DNA of 64,000 nt from Deinococcus peraridilitoris DSM 19664 (GCF_000317835.1 NC_019789.1:248001-312000); one strand, 5' to 3'. Shown: positions 43,897 to 53,607, numbered from the stretch's first letter. Numbers and translations: made by a program. The notes: generated by a model not told the origin, from the letters alone.

Positions 43897-44157
43897 TTAC
43901 GGCCGGTTGGTCCGGTAGTACCACTCGAGCCAGGCCTCACTGACCTGCGCCAAGCGGGCAATCTGTGCGGGAGGCAGGTCGCTTCGACGTAACTTATCAA
44001 TCAGTCGGCGGGTGTCCGCATCGACGTACCGATGCTCGTGAGCATTGCTGAACTGCCGCTGACAGGTCGTGCACCGGTATACCTGCCGGCCAACCCGGTT
44101 CAGACCGGCCTTGCGAACCGTGCTTGAGCCGCACTGCGGGCACGTGGGGAACGGCAT
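43897..44157 (-). CDS. Zinc-ribbon/HTH protein resembling IS1 InsA
   Basis: An 86-residue protein. Residues 1-35 have the ribbon TCPQCGSSTVRKAGLNRVGR ... YRCTTCQRQF; residues about 45-80 form a helix-turn-helix (LPPAQIARLAQVSEAWLEWY). This is the layout of IS1 InsA, but no InsB follows and the ATG lies 5 bases after the stop of the gene at 44163, suggesting an operon rather than an IS. It could be a domesticated InsA-like regulator. Confidence 0.6.
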   Translation of the reverse strand: MPFPTCPQCGSSTVRKAGLNRVGRQVYRCTTCQRQFSNAHEHRYVDADTRRLIDKLRRSDLPPAQIARLAQVSEAWLEWYYRTNRP

Positions 44158-44162
44158 AACCC

Positions 44163-44537
44163 CTACTTTGCGCGCGGTCGTTTCAGGAGCGCGACATGCA
44201 CTTGCGCCGCGAAGGCGCCTGCGGATTCTGTGGTGATGCTGACGAGTTCCCAACCATCGTCCGCGGCGGCGTTCAGTTTCTCCACCAGCTGGAAAATGAA
44301 CTGCGCCTGTTGCGCCTGGTACTCCCAAGGCGTGATGTGGGTTGCCGCTCTGGAAGTGGGACGCAGAACGTCGCGTTCGACGGTGAGCGAGTCGTCGTGA
44401 AGCAACTCGAAGATCGCGCCTTCGATGGCGTCCGGGCCGTAGCGAGGGCTGAGGGCCCGGACGGCTCCGGCGTAATCGAGCGGTTGGCGCGAAAGAAGCT
44501 GAAGGACTTCGTTGCGGGGGTACGAGGCGGCGGTCAT
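44163..44537 (-). CDS. Hypothetical protein with DUF4177-like C-terminus
   Basis: A 124-residue soluble protein. The N-terminal half is helical with a winged-helix-like pattern (VLQLLSRQPLDYAGAVRALS). The C-terminal half, FQLVEKLNAAADDGWELVSI ... VALLKRP, has the D-G-W-E-L-V turn typical of DUF4177-like small domains. Likely co-transcribed with the zinc-ribbon gene downstream. Function not known. Confidence 0.6.
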   Translation of the reverse strand: MTAASYPRNEVLQLLSRQPLDYAGAVRALSPRYGPDAIEGAIFELLHDDSLTVERDVLRPTSRAATHITPWEYQAQQAQFIFQLVEKLNAAADDGWELVSITTESAGAFAAQVHVALLKRPRAK

Positions 44538-44855
44538 GCCCTAACCTTAACTAAATCTTCATCCCCGTGAGGCGCATATGTGGCATGAAACCTGCATCGG
44601 TCCAGCTCATGCCAGTTCCGACTGATCGGCCAGGGGTTGAGGCCGTTCACTCCAGTTTTTACAGGAGTTGAGGGACTCAGCGTTTCGTGCAGCGGCAACA
44701 TTTGTAAAAAAAGCAAATAGTGTAAGAAAACTGTGAGTTCCTGCGCGATACAGTCAACCAAAGATTTGTTCTTGAGGCAAGAACTTGTGCCGGGCAATTT
44801 GACGATCGCGAGCACCCTCAGATGCCAAGCATCCATTCCGTCTCATGGAGGACCG
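44538..44855 (+). promoter_or_regulatory. Leader of the GGDEF-EAL gene
   Basis: 318 bases without a gene. Contains an AT-rich block (TTGTAAAAAAAGCAAATAG at 44701) that could be a promoter and a small hairpin GTTCTT-GAGGC-AAGAAC near 44768. GGAGG stands 7 bases before the ATG at 44856. The divergent gene at 44537 must also be driven from here. Confidence 0.4.
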
Positions 44856-47207
44856 ATGACAGTTTTCAGGCGGTCAGCAAGCATCCTGCCTGCCCCTCAC
44901 CCGGTGGGCAGGACCGAGAGACCCGACCAAATCAGGCAGATTCTGCCAATGTTTGCCTTGCTGGTTGCCGCGGGGCATTTCTTGTGGGCACTTTTCGCTC
45001 CCCGAGGACAGCTCGCCGAAGTGCACTTCGGAAACTCCATGTACGTGCTCGCGTTCGTGCCCGGCGCAATCCTGGCCTGGCGGACCTGCCGTTCGCTCGA
45101 CGGCCGGGCCCGCCGTACCTGGCAGGTGTTTGCACTCATGCTGAGCGTGTGGGTCGCGGCGCAGGCAGCGAGTGGCTGGATCGAATGGACGCTGCAGCGC
45201 AACGTCAGCCCGACCTTCTCAGACGCCGCGTTTCTGTTCTTCCTGCCCTTTGTGTGCTTCGGTTTTGCCCGTTACCGCACTCATTCGCGCACCACCGGCA
45301 GCCGTCTGGGCTTCACCCTCGACACCATGATGGTCACCACGGCGGCAGCCACCGCCTACTGGCACTTCTTCACAGCCGAGGCGTTGCATGACGCCTCGCG
45401 GTCATGGACGGCACTCGTTGCCGCCATCGCTTTTCCGGCCGCAGACCTGGTGACCTTTGCGCTGCTCTTCAGCACGCTGCTGTGGTATCCGCGCAACATC
45501 GCTTCGCGCGAGTTTGTGCTGGTGTCCGCCGCGCTCGCCGCCTACGTCGCCGCCGACGTCTCTTACCAGTATCTGCTCCTCACGCACGGGGTCACGTGGT
45601 CGCATCCCACCAACGCCCTGTGGTCCCTGAGTGGCGCCTTGTTCGCGTTCGCAGCCGTCGCCGCGCAGCAGCGAAACCGAACTCAGCGGGGCTGGCACGA
45701 TATCTGGCAGGAGCGCGCGAAGGACACCCTGTCGATCCTGCCCCATCTCGGTCTGCTTGCCGTCATCGCCGTACTCGTGAGCGGTCCCGGCGATGACGGC
45801 ATGCTTCGCCGAATCGGCGTGACGATCGGTGTGATCCTCGTTGCCTTGCTGGCACTGCTTCGCACGACCTTCGCTCAGATGCAGGAACGCCACTTACAGC
45901 GCCTGCTCGTCCAGCAGGCGCGACATGACGCGCTGACGGGCGCTCTGAATCGCGACGCGCTGACCCAGCACGCCCGTGACGCGGCAATCGAAGCGCGCAC
46001 ACGCGCGACACCCCTGGCCCTGCTGGCGGTGAATCTTGATCACTTCAAGCTGATCAATCACAGTCTCGGGCAGGCGGCCGGTGACGTGGCCTTGAGGGAA
46101 ACCGCCAAGCGTCTGAAGGGGTGCGTGCATTCTGACGACATTGTCGGACGGGTCGCTGGAGACGAGTTCACAGTGCTGTTGCGCGGCGCAGGACCCGACG
46201 AAGCCAGGCGGGTGGCTGCGACCGTGGTGGAAGCGCTCGCGCGTCCGTTTGAGCTCGGTGGCGGGGCTGTGGTCATGAGCGCAAGTGTCGGCATCGCGAT
46301 GCTCGATTTGCGCGCTGCAGACGGAGCAGGGATGCTGTTCTACCAGGCTGATCTGGCCATGCGGGAAGTCAAACAGCACGGCCGCAACGCCTGGCGCGCT
46401 TATGAGGAGCGCTTGGAAGCAGGCGCGCACCGGCGACTGCAGCTCGAAACGCATCTCGCAGGAGCGCTCGAACGCGGTGAATTCAGCGTGCATTACCAGC
46501 CGATTGTCGACCTCGTGAGTGGACGCACGCGTTCTCTGGAGGCATTGCTTCGCTGGTCTTCGCCCGAACTGGGGACCGTGTCACCGGCGGAGTTCGTTCC
46601 GGTCCTCGAGCAGCGCAGTTTGATCGTCAAGGTGGGCGCATGGGTTCTGCGTGAAGCGCTCCGGCGTGTGGGTGAGTGGCATGCGGCTGGACATGATGTC
46701 ACGGTGAGTGTGAATGTCTCCTCGCTGCAGTTTCAGCATGGCGATTTCGTAGAGCTTGTCCGCTGTGCACTTCGTGATACGGGCGTTTCGGGCTCAGCGC
46801 TGGTGCTGGAGTTGACCGAGAGTGCCCTGATCGCCGACGCAGACGAAGGAAACGCCACCTTATGCGCGCTGAGGACCCTTGGCGCTCGGGTGTCGCTCGA
46901 TGATTTTGGGACCGGGTACTCCAGCCTGAGCTACCTTCACCGGCTCAGCGTCGACAAACTGAAGATCGACAAGTCCTTCGTGCAGATCTTGCCCGGCGAT
47001 TGCGCGTTCATGGAGGTGATCATGCGCCTCACCAGCCACCTGCGGCTGGAGTGCGTTGCTGAAGGCGTCGAGTCCGAAGCGCAACGTGAAACGCTCCTGC
47101 AGCTCGGCTGTCCGTTCGGACAAGGATTTTTGTTCTCACGGCCTCTTCCTGCCGACATGATCCTGGCGTTTCTCGACGACATCCGGATTCCTCCGCGAGG
47201 AAACTGA
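44856..47207 (+). CDS. Membrane GGDEF-EAL cyclic-di-GMP enzyme
   Basis: 783 residues from the ATG with GGAGG upstream. About residues 30-310 are eight to nine hydrophobic segments forming a membrane sensor. The GGDEF domain (about 350-515) reads RVAGDEFTVLL, an AGDEF variant that may keep activity. The EAL domain (about 530-775) has the catalytic set: SLEALLRW, ELTESAL, DDFGTGYSSLSYL, KIDKSFV and ECVAEGVE. So phosphodiesterase activity is likely and cyclase possible. It would adjust c-di-GMP in response to a membrane signal. Monocistronic. Confidence 0.92.
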   Translation: MTVFRRSASILPAPHPVGRTERPDQIRQILPMFALLVAAGHFLWALFAPRGQLAEVHFGNSMYVLAFVPGAILAWRTCRSLDGRARRTWQVFALMLSVWVAAQAASGWIEWTLQRNVSPTFSDAAFLFFLPFVCFGFARYRTHSRTTGSRLGFTLDTMMVTTAAATAYWHFFTAEALHDASRSWTALVAAIAFPAADLVTFALLFSTLLWYPRNIASREFVLVSAALAAYVAADVSYQYLLLTHGVTWSHPTNALWSLSGALFAFAAVAAQQRNRTQRGWHDIWQERAKDTLSILPHLGLLAVIAVLVSGPGDDGMLRRIGVTIGVILVALLALLRTTFAQMQERHLQRLLVQQARHDALTGALNRDALTQHARDAAIEARTRATPLALLAVNLDHFKLINHSLGQAAGDVALRETAKRLKGCVHSDDIVGRVAGDEFTVLLRGAGPDEARRVAATVVEALARPFELGGGAVVMSASVGIAMLDLRAADGAGMLFYQADLAMREVKQHGRNAWRAYEERLEAGAHRRLQLETHLAGALERGEFSVHYQPIVDLVSGRTRSLEALLRWSSPELGTVSPAEFVPVLEQRSLIVKVGAWVLREALRRVGEWHAAGHDVTVSVNVSSLQFQHGDFVELVRCALRDTGVSGSALVLELTESALIADADEGNATLCALRTLGARVSLDDFGTGYSSLSYLHRLSVDKLKIDKSFVQILPGDCAFMEVIMRLTSHLRLECVAEGVESEAQRETLLQLGCPFGQGFLFSRPLPADMILAFLDDIRIPPRGN

Positions 47208-47394
47208 ACAGACAACATTCGGGTCGCCAACCTTGGCACTGGCCCGCATTCCGCCCTCTTGTTCCTGAATTCATCCGGATTCGGGTACGACGTCGGGGCT
47301 CTCCCCTGATACGCACCACACCAGGTGCGTTCGCCCATCTGGAGTGAACCCTTGGGACCGGTAGTGGAGTGAGACACGTCGCCTTGGCCGCCGG
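47208..47394. other. No gene seen
   Basis: Downstream of the c-di-GMP gene. No hairpin with T-run and no supported frame. Confidence 0.4.
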
Positions 47395-47830
47395 TCAGCT
47401 GAGGCGACGTTGACGATCGCAGCGTTGATGACGTCCTGTGGGCGCTGCTGGTCGGTGGTCATGAGCCGCAAGTGATTCCACGGGCCGGATGGCCGAAGGT
47501 CTGAGAACGAGTCCGAGCTCGCGGAAGCCGGCGGCCTTGAAGCGTTCGGCCAGATGGCGCGGTTGCCAGGTGAAAGTGAGGTAGTGCCCGACGCGGATGG
47601 TGCCGCGCTGGACTTCCGCGCGGTATGCGTTCGATTCCGGACGTAGCGCCGTTTGGGCCGTGTACCCGCGGGCATTCTGCCAGCTTCGCCGCTTCGCAGC
47701 TGGTGTGGCCGTTCGACGAGTATGCCGGTGAGCGCCAGCGGACCTCGCGGGCACTCCAGTCAACGGCTTTCCAACGGGCCAGCAGTTCGAGGAGCAGCGA
47801 ACGACGTGACGTACGTTGCCGTGGTAGCGA
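47395..47830 (-). pseudogene. Degenerate gene, perhaps a methyltransferase remnant
   Basis: A minus-strand frame includes YRAEVQRGTIRVGHYLTFTW then QPRHLAERFKAAGFRELGLV. The W-x-x-x-x-L-x-x-x-F-x-A-A-G-F-x-E-L ending resembles the last strand/helix of class I SAM-dependent methyltransferases. The SAM-binding motifs are not found upstream, and the frame has no credible start. Weak evidence. Confidence 0.3.
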
Positions 47831-47853
47831 TCATGGTACAGCCCGTTTTTCCT

Positions 47854-47877
47854 TATCTCTGAGCATCTATTCAGATA
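47854..47877. promoter_or_regulatory. Candidate ArsR/SmtB operator
   Basis: TATCTCTGAGCATCTATTCA followed by GATA is an imperfect inverted repeat with TGA-N8-TCA half-sites, as in SmtB/CzrA operators. It ends 10 bases before the P-type ATPase start. The ArsR-type regulator encoded downstream is the natural partner; metal would release it. Confidence 0.5.
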
Positions 47878-47887
47878 TACTGGCAGT

Positions 47888-50026
47888 ATGAGCCGAGCCG
47901 CGACTGCTTCCCACACCGAGCCTGCCACGCTCGAATACTTCGTGGAAGGTATGGACTGCCCTACCTGCGTTCGCAAAATTGAAGGGGCGCTGCAACGCAC
48001 CCCCGGCGCCACAAGCGCCCGCACCAACCTCACCACCCAGACCCTCAAGGTCACCCTCGACGAAACACGGACACCCCGCTCAACCCTCGAAAAGACCCTG
48101 CGCGACCTCGGCCACACCCCCAAACCCCTGCTTGGCGATGACGGTGAACGACACGAACATGAAGCCACCCCCTGGTACGCTACCCGCCAGGGCCGACTCG
48201 TCCTGACCACCGGTGCCCTGCTCGCCCTCGCATTCCTGTTCAGCCAAATCGAACCTCGCCTTGCTCCCTGGGGTTACGCCGCCGCCACCCTGCTCGGCAC
48301 CTGGCCCCTCGCGAAGAAAGCGGTCGCGGGCGCCCGCGCCGGTGATCCCTTCAGCATCAACACCCTCGTCACCCTCGCTGCCCTGGGCGCACTGCTGATC
48401 GGTGAAGCCGCAGAAGGAGCGGTGGTCGTGTTCTTCTTCGCGGTCGGTGACCTGCTCGAAGGCGTCGCGGTCGGCAAAGCCCGCAGTGGCATCAAGGCCC
48501 TCGCCAAACTCACGCCCAAGACGGCCCGCGTCCTCAAGAAAAACAAGGTCTTCGAGCTGCCCGTCGACGCCCTCCAGATTGGAACGCTCGTTCAGGTGCA
48601 GCCGGGCGACCGCGTGCCCGCTGACGGCGTCATCACCGAAGGCACCAGCCACCTCGACGATTCTCCCGTGACAGGGGAAAGCGTTCCCGTCAGCAAGACC
48701 GTCGGTGAGACCGTGTACGCGGGCAGCATCAACACGGACGGCGTGCTCACTGTCCGGGTGGAGCGTGAAACGCGGGACAACACCATCGCCCGCATCATCC
48801 ACCTGGTCGAGCAGGCTGAAGCCGGAAAAGCGCCCGTGGCGCGCTTTATCGACCGCTTTTCACGCGTGTACACACCGCTCGTGGTGTTGATCGCGACCCT
48901 CACCGCCGTGATCCCCATGCTGCTGATGGGTGAATACCTCCCTGACGCGCTGTACCGCGGTATCACCCTCCTGCTGATCGGGTGCCCTTGCGCCCTGGTG
49001 CTGAGTGTGCCCGCAGCGATCACCAGCGGCCTCAGCGCCGGTGCCCGGCACGGCCTGCTCATCAAGGGAGGCGCCGCCCTGGAAAGTATCGGCAGCGTGA
49101 ACACCGTCGCGTTCGACAAGACCGGCACGCTGACTGAAGGGCGCCCGCGCGTGACGGACATCACGCCGTTGTTCGGCAACGAGCAGGAGGTGCTGCGCCT
49201 CGCTGCCAGCATCGAAGCGGGCTCGAACCACCCGCTGGCAAAGGCGATCATGGGGGCCGCAGCTGGCCTCGACGTGCCCATGGCCACGCACGCGCGTGCG
49301 CTTCCCGGGAAAGCGGTCACTGCCACCATCGACGGACACCCGTATGCCGTGAGCTCACCCCGCCACGCGCATGACACCGTCGGCCTCACCCCCGAAGTGC
49401 AGACCCGCCTTCAGGCGCTCGAGGAGCAGGGCAAGACCGTCGTGGTGCTGACGAACAGCGACGGACCTCTGGGATTGATCGCCCTGCGTGACGAACCGCG
49501 CGCCGACGCCAGGGCCGCAGTCACAAACCTCAAGGCGCTGGGCGTGCATCCCGTGATGCTGACCGGCGATAATGCCCGCACAGGCCGGGCCATCGCCCGT
49601 GACCTTGGTGTGGACGTGCACGCAGAGCTGCTCCCCGAAGACAAGCTCCGGCTTGTCGAGCAGTTCCGGCAACAAGGAAAGGTCGCCATGATCGGGGACG
49701 GGATCAACGACGCACCTGCACTGGCTGCCTCGGACGTCGGCATCGCGATGGGGGGAGGCACCGACGTCGCCCTCGAAACCGCAGACGCGGCGCTGCTGCA
49801 TCACCGCGTGCAAGGCGTCACGGACATGGTGCGCCTTTCCCGTGCCACCATGACCAACATCAAGCAGAACGTCGCGTTCGCCGTCGGGCTCAAGCTGGTG
49901 TTCCTCTTCACGACCCTGCTCGGCATCACCGGATTGTGGCCCGCCATTCTCAGTGACACGGGCGCCACCGCCCTGGTCACCGCGAACGCACTGCGCCTGC
50001 TGCGCTTCCGTGGTGGACCCCAATGA
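47888..50026 (+). CDS. Heavy-metal P-type ATPase (Zn/Cd/Pb exporter)
   Basis: 712 residues. N-terminal HMA domain with GMDCPTC (about 21-27); membrane CPC motif at residues 366-368 (GCPCALVLSVPAAITSG); phosphorylation Asp410 in FDKTGTLTEG; nucleotide-domain HP in SNHPLAKAI; hinge MIGDGINDAPALAASDVGIA. CPC together with the ending MTNIKQNVAFAVGLKLVFL fits the P1B-2 (ZntA/CadA) group rather than copper pumps. It exports divalent soft metals. The regulator follows 43 bases later. Confidence 0.93.
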   Translation: MSRAATASHTEPATLEYFVEGMDCPTCVRKIEGALQRTPGATSARTNLTTQTLKVTLDETRTPRSTLEKTLRDLGHTPKPLLGDDGERHEHEATPWYATRQGRLVLTTGALLALAFLFSQIEPRLAPWGYAAATLLGTWPLAKKAVAGARAGDPFSINTLVTLAALGALLIGEAAEGAVVVFFFAVGDLLEGVAVGKARSGIKALAKLTPKTARVLKKNKVFELPVDALQIGTLVQVQPGDRVPADGVITEGTSHLDDSPVTGESVPVSKTVGETVYAGSINTDGVLTVRVERETRDNTIARIIHLVEQAEAGKAPVARFIDRFSRVYTPLVVLIATLTAVIPMLLMGEYLPDALYRGITLLLIGCPCALVLSVPAAITSGLSAGARHGLLIKGGAALESIGSVNTVAFDKTGTLTEGRPRVTDITPLFGNEQEVLRLAASIEAGSNHPLAKAIMGAAAGLDVPMATHARALPGKAVTATIDGHPYAVSSPRHAHDTVGLTPEVQTRLQALEEQGKTVVVLTNSDGPLGLIALRDEPRADARAAVTNLKALGVHPVMLTGDNARTGRAIARDLGVDVHAELLPEDKLRLVEQFRQQGKVAMIGDGINDAPALAASDVGIAMGGGTDVALETADAALLHHRVQGVTDMVRLSRATMTNIKQNVAFAVGLKLVFLFTTLLGITGLWPAILSDTGATALVTANALRLLRFRGGPQ

Positions 50027-50069
50027 GGTCACGCTGCACCTCCGCCTCACGGCGACCTACTGGAGACCT

Positions 50070-50450
50070 ATGACGACGCCTTTCACAGCACACCCTGCCG
50101 GCGAGACGATCTGCGAGACGGCCTGCACACACCCTGAAGCCGTCGCGCGCGCCCGCCAGGCTCTCCCGGACGACGCGTGTGTCGAGGACGCCAGCGCCTT
50201 GCTGAAAGTCGTGGCGGACCCTACCAGACTGCGAATGCTTTCCGTTCTTGCAGCGGAAGAATTGTGCGTGCACGACCTGTCGCTCGTCGTGAGCATCAGC
50301 GAGTCCGCCACGAGCCATCAGCTGCGGCTGCTGCGCGCTCACCGGCTCGTGGCTTCCCGGAAGGTGGGCCGAACCGTGTACTACCGGCTGGCAGACCATC
50401 ACGTGACGCTGCTGATCGGAAATGCCCTGCAGCACGCTCAGGAACATTGA
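50070..50450 (+). CDS. ArsR/SmtB-family metal-responsive repressor
   Basis: 126 residues from the ATG with GGAGA 3-4 bases upstream; the longer reading overlaps the ATPase. Winged helix with ADPTRLRMLSVL (about 57-68), the metal-box-like ELCVHDLS (about 74), recognition helix SESATSHQLRLLRAHRLV and wing VGRTVYYRL. Cys in ELCVHDL plus N-terminal Cys pairs (TICETAC) match CadC/CmtR-type Cd/Pb sensing. It should repress the ATPase operon without metal. Confidence 0.9.
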   Translation: MTTPFTAHPAGETICETACTHPEAVARARQALPDDACVEDASALLKVVADPTRLRMLSVLAAEELCVHDLSLVVSISESATSHQLRLLRAHRLVASRKVGRTVYYRLADHHVTLLIGNALQHAQEH

Positions 50451-50604
50451 TGTTCGCAACGGTCGTAATCACCGGAGGACAGGCAGGTTCGCCGCCGGGG
50501 ACTTCCCGCGTCAAGCAGCGTTCGACTGCTGAATATCCGAGGCATGACGACACACGGGAGGCGCGTGGCGATCCCGGGACGACTCACTGGTGCTGTTCAC
50601 TCCT

Positions 50605-51826
50605 CTCAGATGTTGCAGTTCAGGGAGATGAGGCGAGAAGGGCGTCGTGAGCGGCATCGAGTTCCAGCAGCAGGGCAACACGTCGGACCTCAAAGACAAG
50701 CATCACCCGCAGTTGCTGAGCCAGCTTTCCCCAGTCGGGCCAGCTTCCCGACTGCTTGGGTGGCAAGTCGAGGTCCTGAAGGTGGCACAGTAGAAAAGCG
50801 AGTCCGGACAGGCACCACCAGCGCAGCACCCCCTGTTTCTTGGGCAGAACGGACGCCCATGAGGACGCCTGCCCGCTTGCTGTGCTGGGCAAAGCGAGAG
50901 AGCCCGAACCTCCCCTTGATCGTTTTGAAAAAACCCTCGATTTTCCACCTCCGCTTGCCGACCCGAGCGAGGTGAACGCCACCCATTTTGCGGCCCTGCA
51001 TCACGAAGCGCTGCTCGCTTTCGTCATTCCGGTACAGCCACACCCAGGAAATGCACACTGGCTGCCGGAGTCCTTGGAGTTGCACCATGCTGCCCCGCAC
51101 GGTCAGGTTTTCCACTTTGCATCCATCTGCGAGCCTGCGGTTTTTGCGCACACCCACGATCAGATCAAGCCCCTGGTCGAGGACGCCGTGGATGAAGTCG
51201 GCGCTGTCGAACCCACCGTCAGCATGAACACGGGCCTGCCGTCCTGAATTCAACAACTGTTTGGGAACGGTACGCAGCAGTTTCAGCGCCAACATGGCGG
51301 GTGAAGGAGTGTCTTTGCCACGCCACACCTGAAAGGTCCAGGGCAGCCGGAGTGGCCCGCAGCACAGGTAGAGCACGACCAGATGTACCCCTTGGACGCT
51401 GTTATACACGTGCATCCAGTCGTCGAGCTCCTCGAACTTGCCGGTCTTTTCGAGGCTGGTCAGGTCGATCAGCAGTTCCAACCTTGGGTGTTGATGTGGG
51501 GCGTGCTGCCAGAAGTCGAGCAGGGTTTGGTGTGCGTGCTGCCTCATCGCTCGAACCAGCAAGCGGGTGGACCAGCCGTAGTGATTGAGGAAGCGGCTCA
51601 GGGCGGCGGGCGACTTGACGGTGGCTTGTACAGGGAGCGGCCTGCCTTTGGCTTCGAGCAGGAGGTCGAGGAAGACCTGGAAGGAGTCGAGGTGCTGCTT
51701 GCGGGTGAAGCAAGCAAGGATGTCAGAATAGAGTCGTCTGGAACGCAGCTCTTTTGGATTCACACCCCACAATGGGGCCAAAAGTGCGCTCCAGACGACT
51801 TTTATCTAAACTGCAAGATGTGAGTA
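50605..51826. mobile_element. IS4-type insertion sequence
   Basis: Ends read CTCAGATGTTGCAGTTCAG (50605) and, on the complement, CTCACATCTTGCAGTTTAG (51826), 16 of 19 identical. The 1222-bp interval contains one leftward transposase gene. On its right it interrupts an IS110 transposase gene. No clear target repeat was found. Confidence 0.75.
50620..51781 (-). pseudogene. IS4-type transposase with a frameshift near its C-terminus
   Basis: From 51781 the frame has the DDE landmarks LLIDLTSLEKTGKFEE (first Asp), RVHADGGFDSADFIHGVL (second Asp) and WKIEGFFKTIKGRFGLSRFA (Glu region). After RFAQHSKR the normal ending (GVLRWWCLSGLAFLLCHLQD ... FEVRRVALLLELDAAHDAL) is in another frame, separated by about 40 extra bases near 50830-50900. 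The 363-residue reading therefore has a nonsense tail. Probably inactive. Confidence 0.8.
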
Positions 51827-51928
51827 GACCCGCGGTCGGTTGACTGTTTGCGGGTCGTTGGGCGTCTTGGTTTGGAGGAGTCTGGCGTGGAGTTCTTGCT
51901 TGCCGATGTCGATTCCGAGGACGTACAT
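51809..51928 (-). pseudogene. IS110 transposase, N-terminal fragment
   Basis: The ATG at 51928 follows AGGAGGG. It reads MYVLGIDIGKQELHARLLQT and stops resembling the family at the IS4 end. GIDIGK with Asp is the first acidic box of the DEDD domain of IS110 transposases. Only about 35 codons survive; the rest was not found left of the IS4 element. Confidence 0.65.
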
Positions 51929-52268
51929 GGCACCCTCCTGGTGGTGTGGTCACGTACCGGTTCGTTCGGCATGATTTTGCATGCAGGCTTGGGAGCCTTT
52001 GGTACTGTTCTGCCTGAGCGAAGGGTCCCGAGCCAGCCAGGATTTGCGTAGCGACCTTGGGGGTCCAAGAAGTCTTCAGGCTTGTCGGCTCGGGAGGTCG
52101 TGACAAGCCGAGCATGCCTCTACCCGGCTCAACATGCAAAGAAGTCTGGCGACCACCGCGGGGTGACTTGACTTCAAGCCACCCCCTTCACGAGGAGGAC
52201 GACCATGACCCACCTGACTTACCACTGGCTTTGTTCGTTGAGCGCCTGCGCCCCCAGTGGGGTTTGGT
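51929..52268. other. No gene seen
   Basis: Contains the upstream part of the IS110 fragment and the leader of the integrase. GAGGAGGACGACC near 52191 looks like a ribosome site but opens only a short frame (from ATG 52205) that overlaps the integrase start. Confidence 0.4.
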
Positions 52269-53432
52269 ATGGCGCGTAACGAGGGCCGGCGCAGCAACGA
52301 CACCGGCAGCGTGTTTTACCGTGAAGCCCGCAACCAGTGGGTGGCGCGCGTGCCCCTCTCGCGTCACCATCCCAGCGGCAAACGTCACCTGGAGCGCGCC
52401 TTCGCGTCCCAGAAAGAAGCCGAGCGGTACCTGCGCCAGGCGATGGTCGAGCGGGACAAAGGAACCCTCACCATCGCCTGGCGCAAAACGCTGGGGGAGT
52501 ATCTCGATGGCTGGCTGCTCGCCAAAGAACAGAACGACAAACGCCCTTCCACCCTGCTCGATTACCGCGGCACCTTCAAGAATCACGTCAAGCCGTACCT
52601 CGGTCCGGTCCGGCTGGAGAAACTCGCGACCGACGACATCCGGCTGTTGCACCGCAAGCTCCGCGAGGCGGGCAGGTCGGAATCCAGCATCCGCCGGGCC
52701 CACAATCACCTCAAGACCGCCTTGCAGGACGCGGTGCGCGAAGAAATCCTCGCCCGCAATGTCGCCGCGCTGGTTCGCGCGCCCAAGGTGCCCCGCACCC
52801 TCCAGCAGTCCTGGACGCTCACCGAAGTGCAGACCTTCTGGCAGCACGTCCAGGACCATCCACTCAAGGCGCTGTGGATCACCGCGATCCTGACCGGCCT
52901 GCGGCGCGGAGAACTGGCGGGCTTGCGCTGGCAGGACCTCGATTTCGAGCAGCGTGAGCTGCACGTCCGGGTGACCATCACCGAAATTGCCGGCAAGCTG
53001 CAGTTCGGCCCGCCGAAGTCGCGCAACGCCGTGCGGGTGGTGCCGCTGCCCAATGATCTGCTGCCGATCCTGCAGGAGCACCGTGAGCGCTGGGCGCCCG
53101 TCACGGCCTTGACTCCCGCACCCTGGCGGGAAGAGGACTTCGTATTTCTGTCGTGGAGTGACGGCTGGCCGTTGCGGCCCAGCACCATGAACCGCACCCA
53201 CACCCGCCTGTGCCGCGAAGCGGGCGTGAAGAAGATCCGGGTGCATGACCTGCGCCGCACCTACGTCAGCATCCTGGGCGCCAAAAAAGGCCTGTCGCTG
53301 CGGGCGATCGCGGAGTTTGTCGGGCATGCCGATCCGGCCTTCACCGCGCGGGTGTATCAGGACGCGCTGCCTCAGGAACGCAAGCGCGCGGCGATCAGCT
53401 TGAAGGAGTTGCTGGAGGACGGGACGCTATAG
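52269..53432 (+). CDS. Phage-type tyrosine integrase
   Basis: 387 residues from ATG 52269. N-terminal arm-binding domain (about 1-60; GSVFYREARNQWVARVPL), core-binding domain (about 75-165), catalytic domain with Arg in ILTGLRRGELAGLRW, Lys region GPPKSRNAVRVVPL, H-x-L-R in VHDLRRTYVS, GH in FVGHADPAFT and Tyr in ARVYQDALP. Intact. An arm-binding domain implies attachment sites with arm repeats; the paired AGTGGCA repeats at 56540-56809 are candidates. No other phage genes follow. Confidence 0.9.
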   Translation: MARNEGRRSNDTGSVFYREARNQWVARVPLSRHHPSGKRHLERAFASQKEAERYLRQAMVERDKGTLTIAWRKTLGEYLDGWLLAKEQNDKRPSTLLDYRGTFKNHVKPYLGPVRLEKLATDDIRLLHRKLREAGRSESSIRRAHNHLKTALQDAVREEILARNVAALVRAPKVPRTLQQSWTLTEVQTFWQHVQDHPLKALWITAILTGLRRGELAGLRWQDLDFEQRELHVRVTITEIAGKLQFGPPKSRNAVRVVPLPNDLLPILQEHRERWAPVTALTPAPWREEDFVFLSWSDGWPLRPSTMNRTHTRLCREAGVKKIRVHDLRRTYVSILGAKKGLSLRAIAEFVGHADPAFTARVYQDALPQERKRAAISLKELLEDGTL

Positions 53433-53564
53433 CGTCCGCGGCTGATCACGGCGGACCTTGGAGTGCGCTGACGGTCAAGCACGATGACCCGCTTCGGTGC
53501 CGCGGTCGCCTCGGCCTTCAGCGCCGGGCCAACCAACACCGCCTGATGTGATTTTCACTGCCGC

Positions 53565-53607
53565 AGTCAAGCGCAGCCACACCTTGAAGGTGTGGCTGCG
53601 CTTGACT
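53565..53607. terminator. 21-bp perfect inverted repeat between convergent genes
   Basis: Arms 53565-53585 and 53587-53607 are exact complements around a single base. It lies between the integrase stop (53432) and the stop of the leftward repeat lipoprotein (53691), so a shared terminator is likely. No T-run on either side. Confidence 0.6.
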
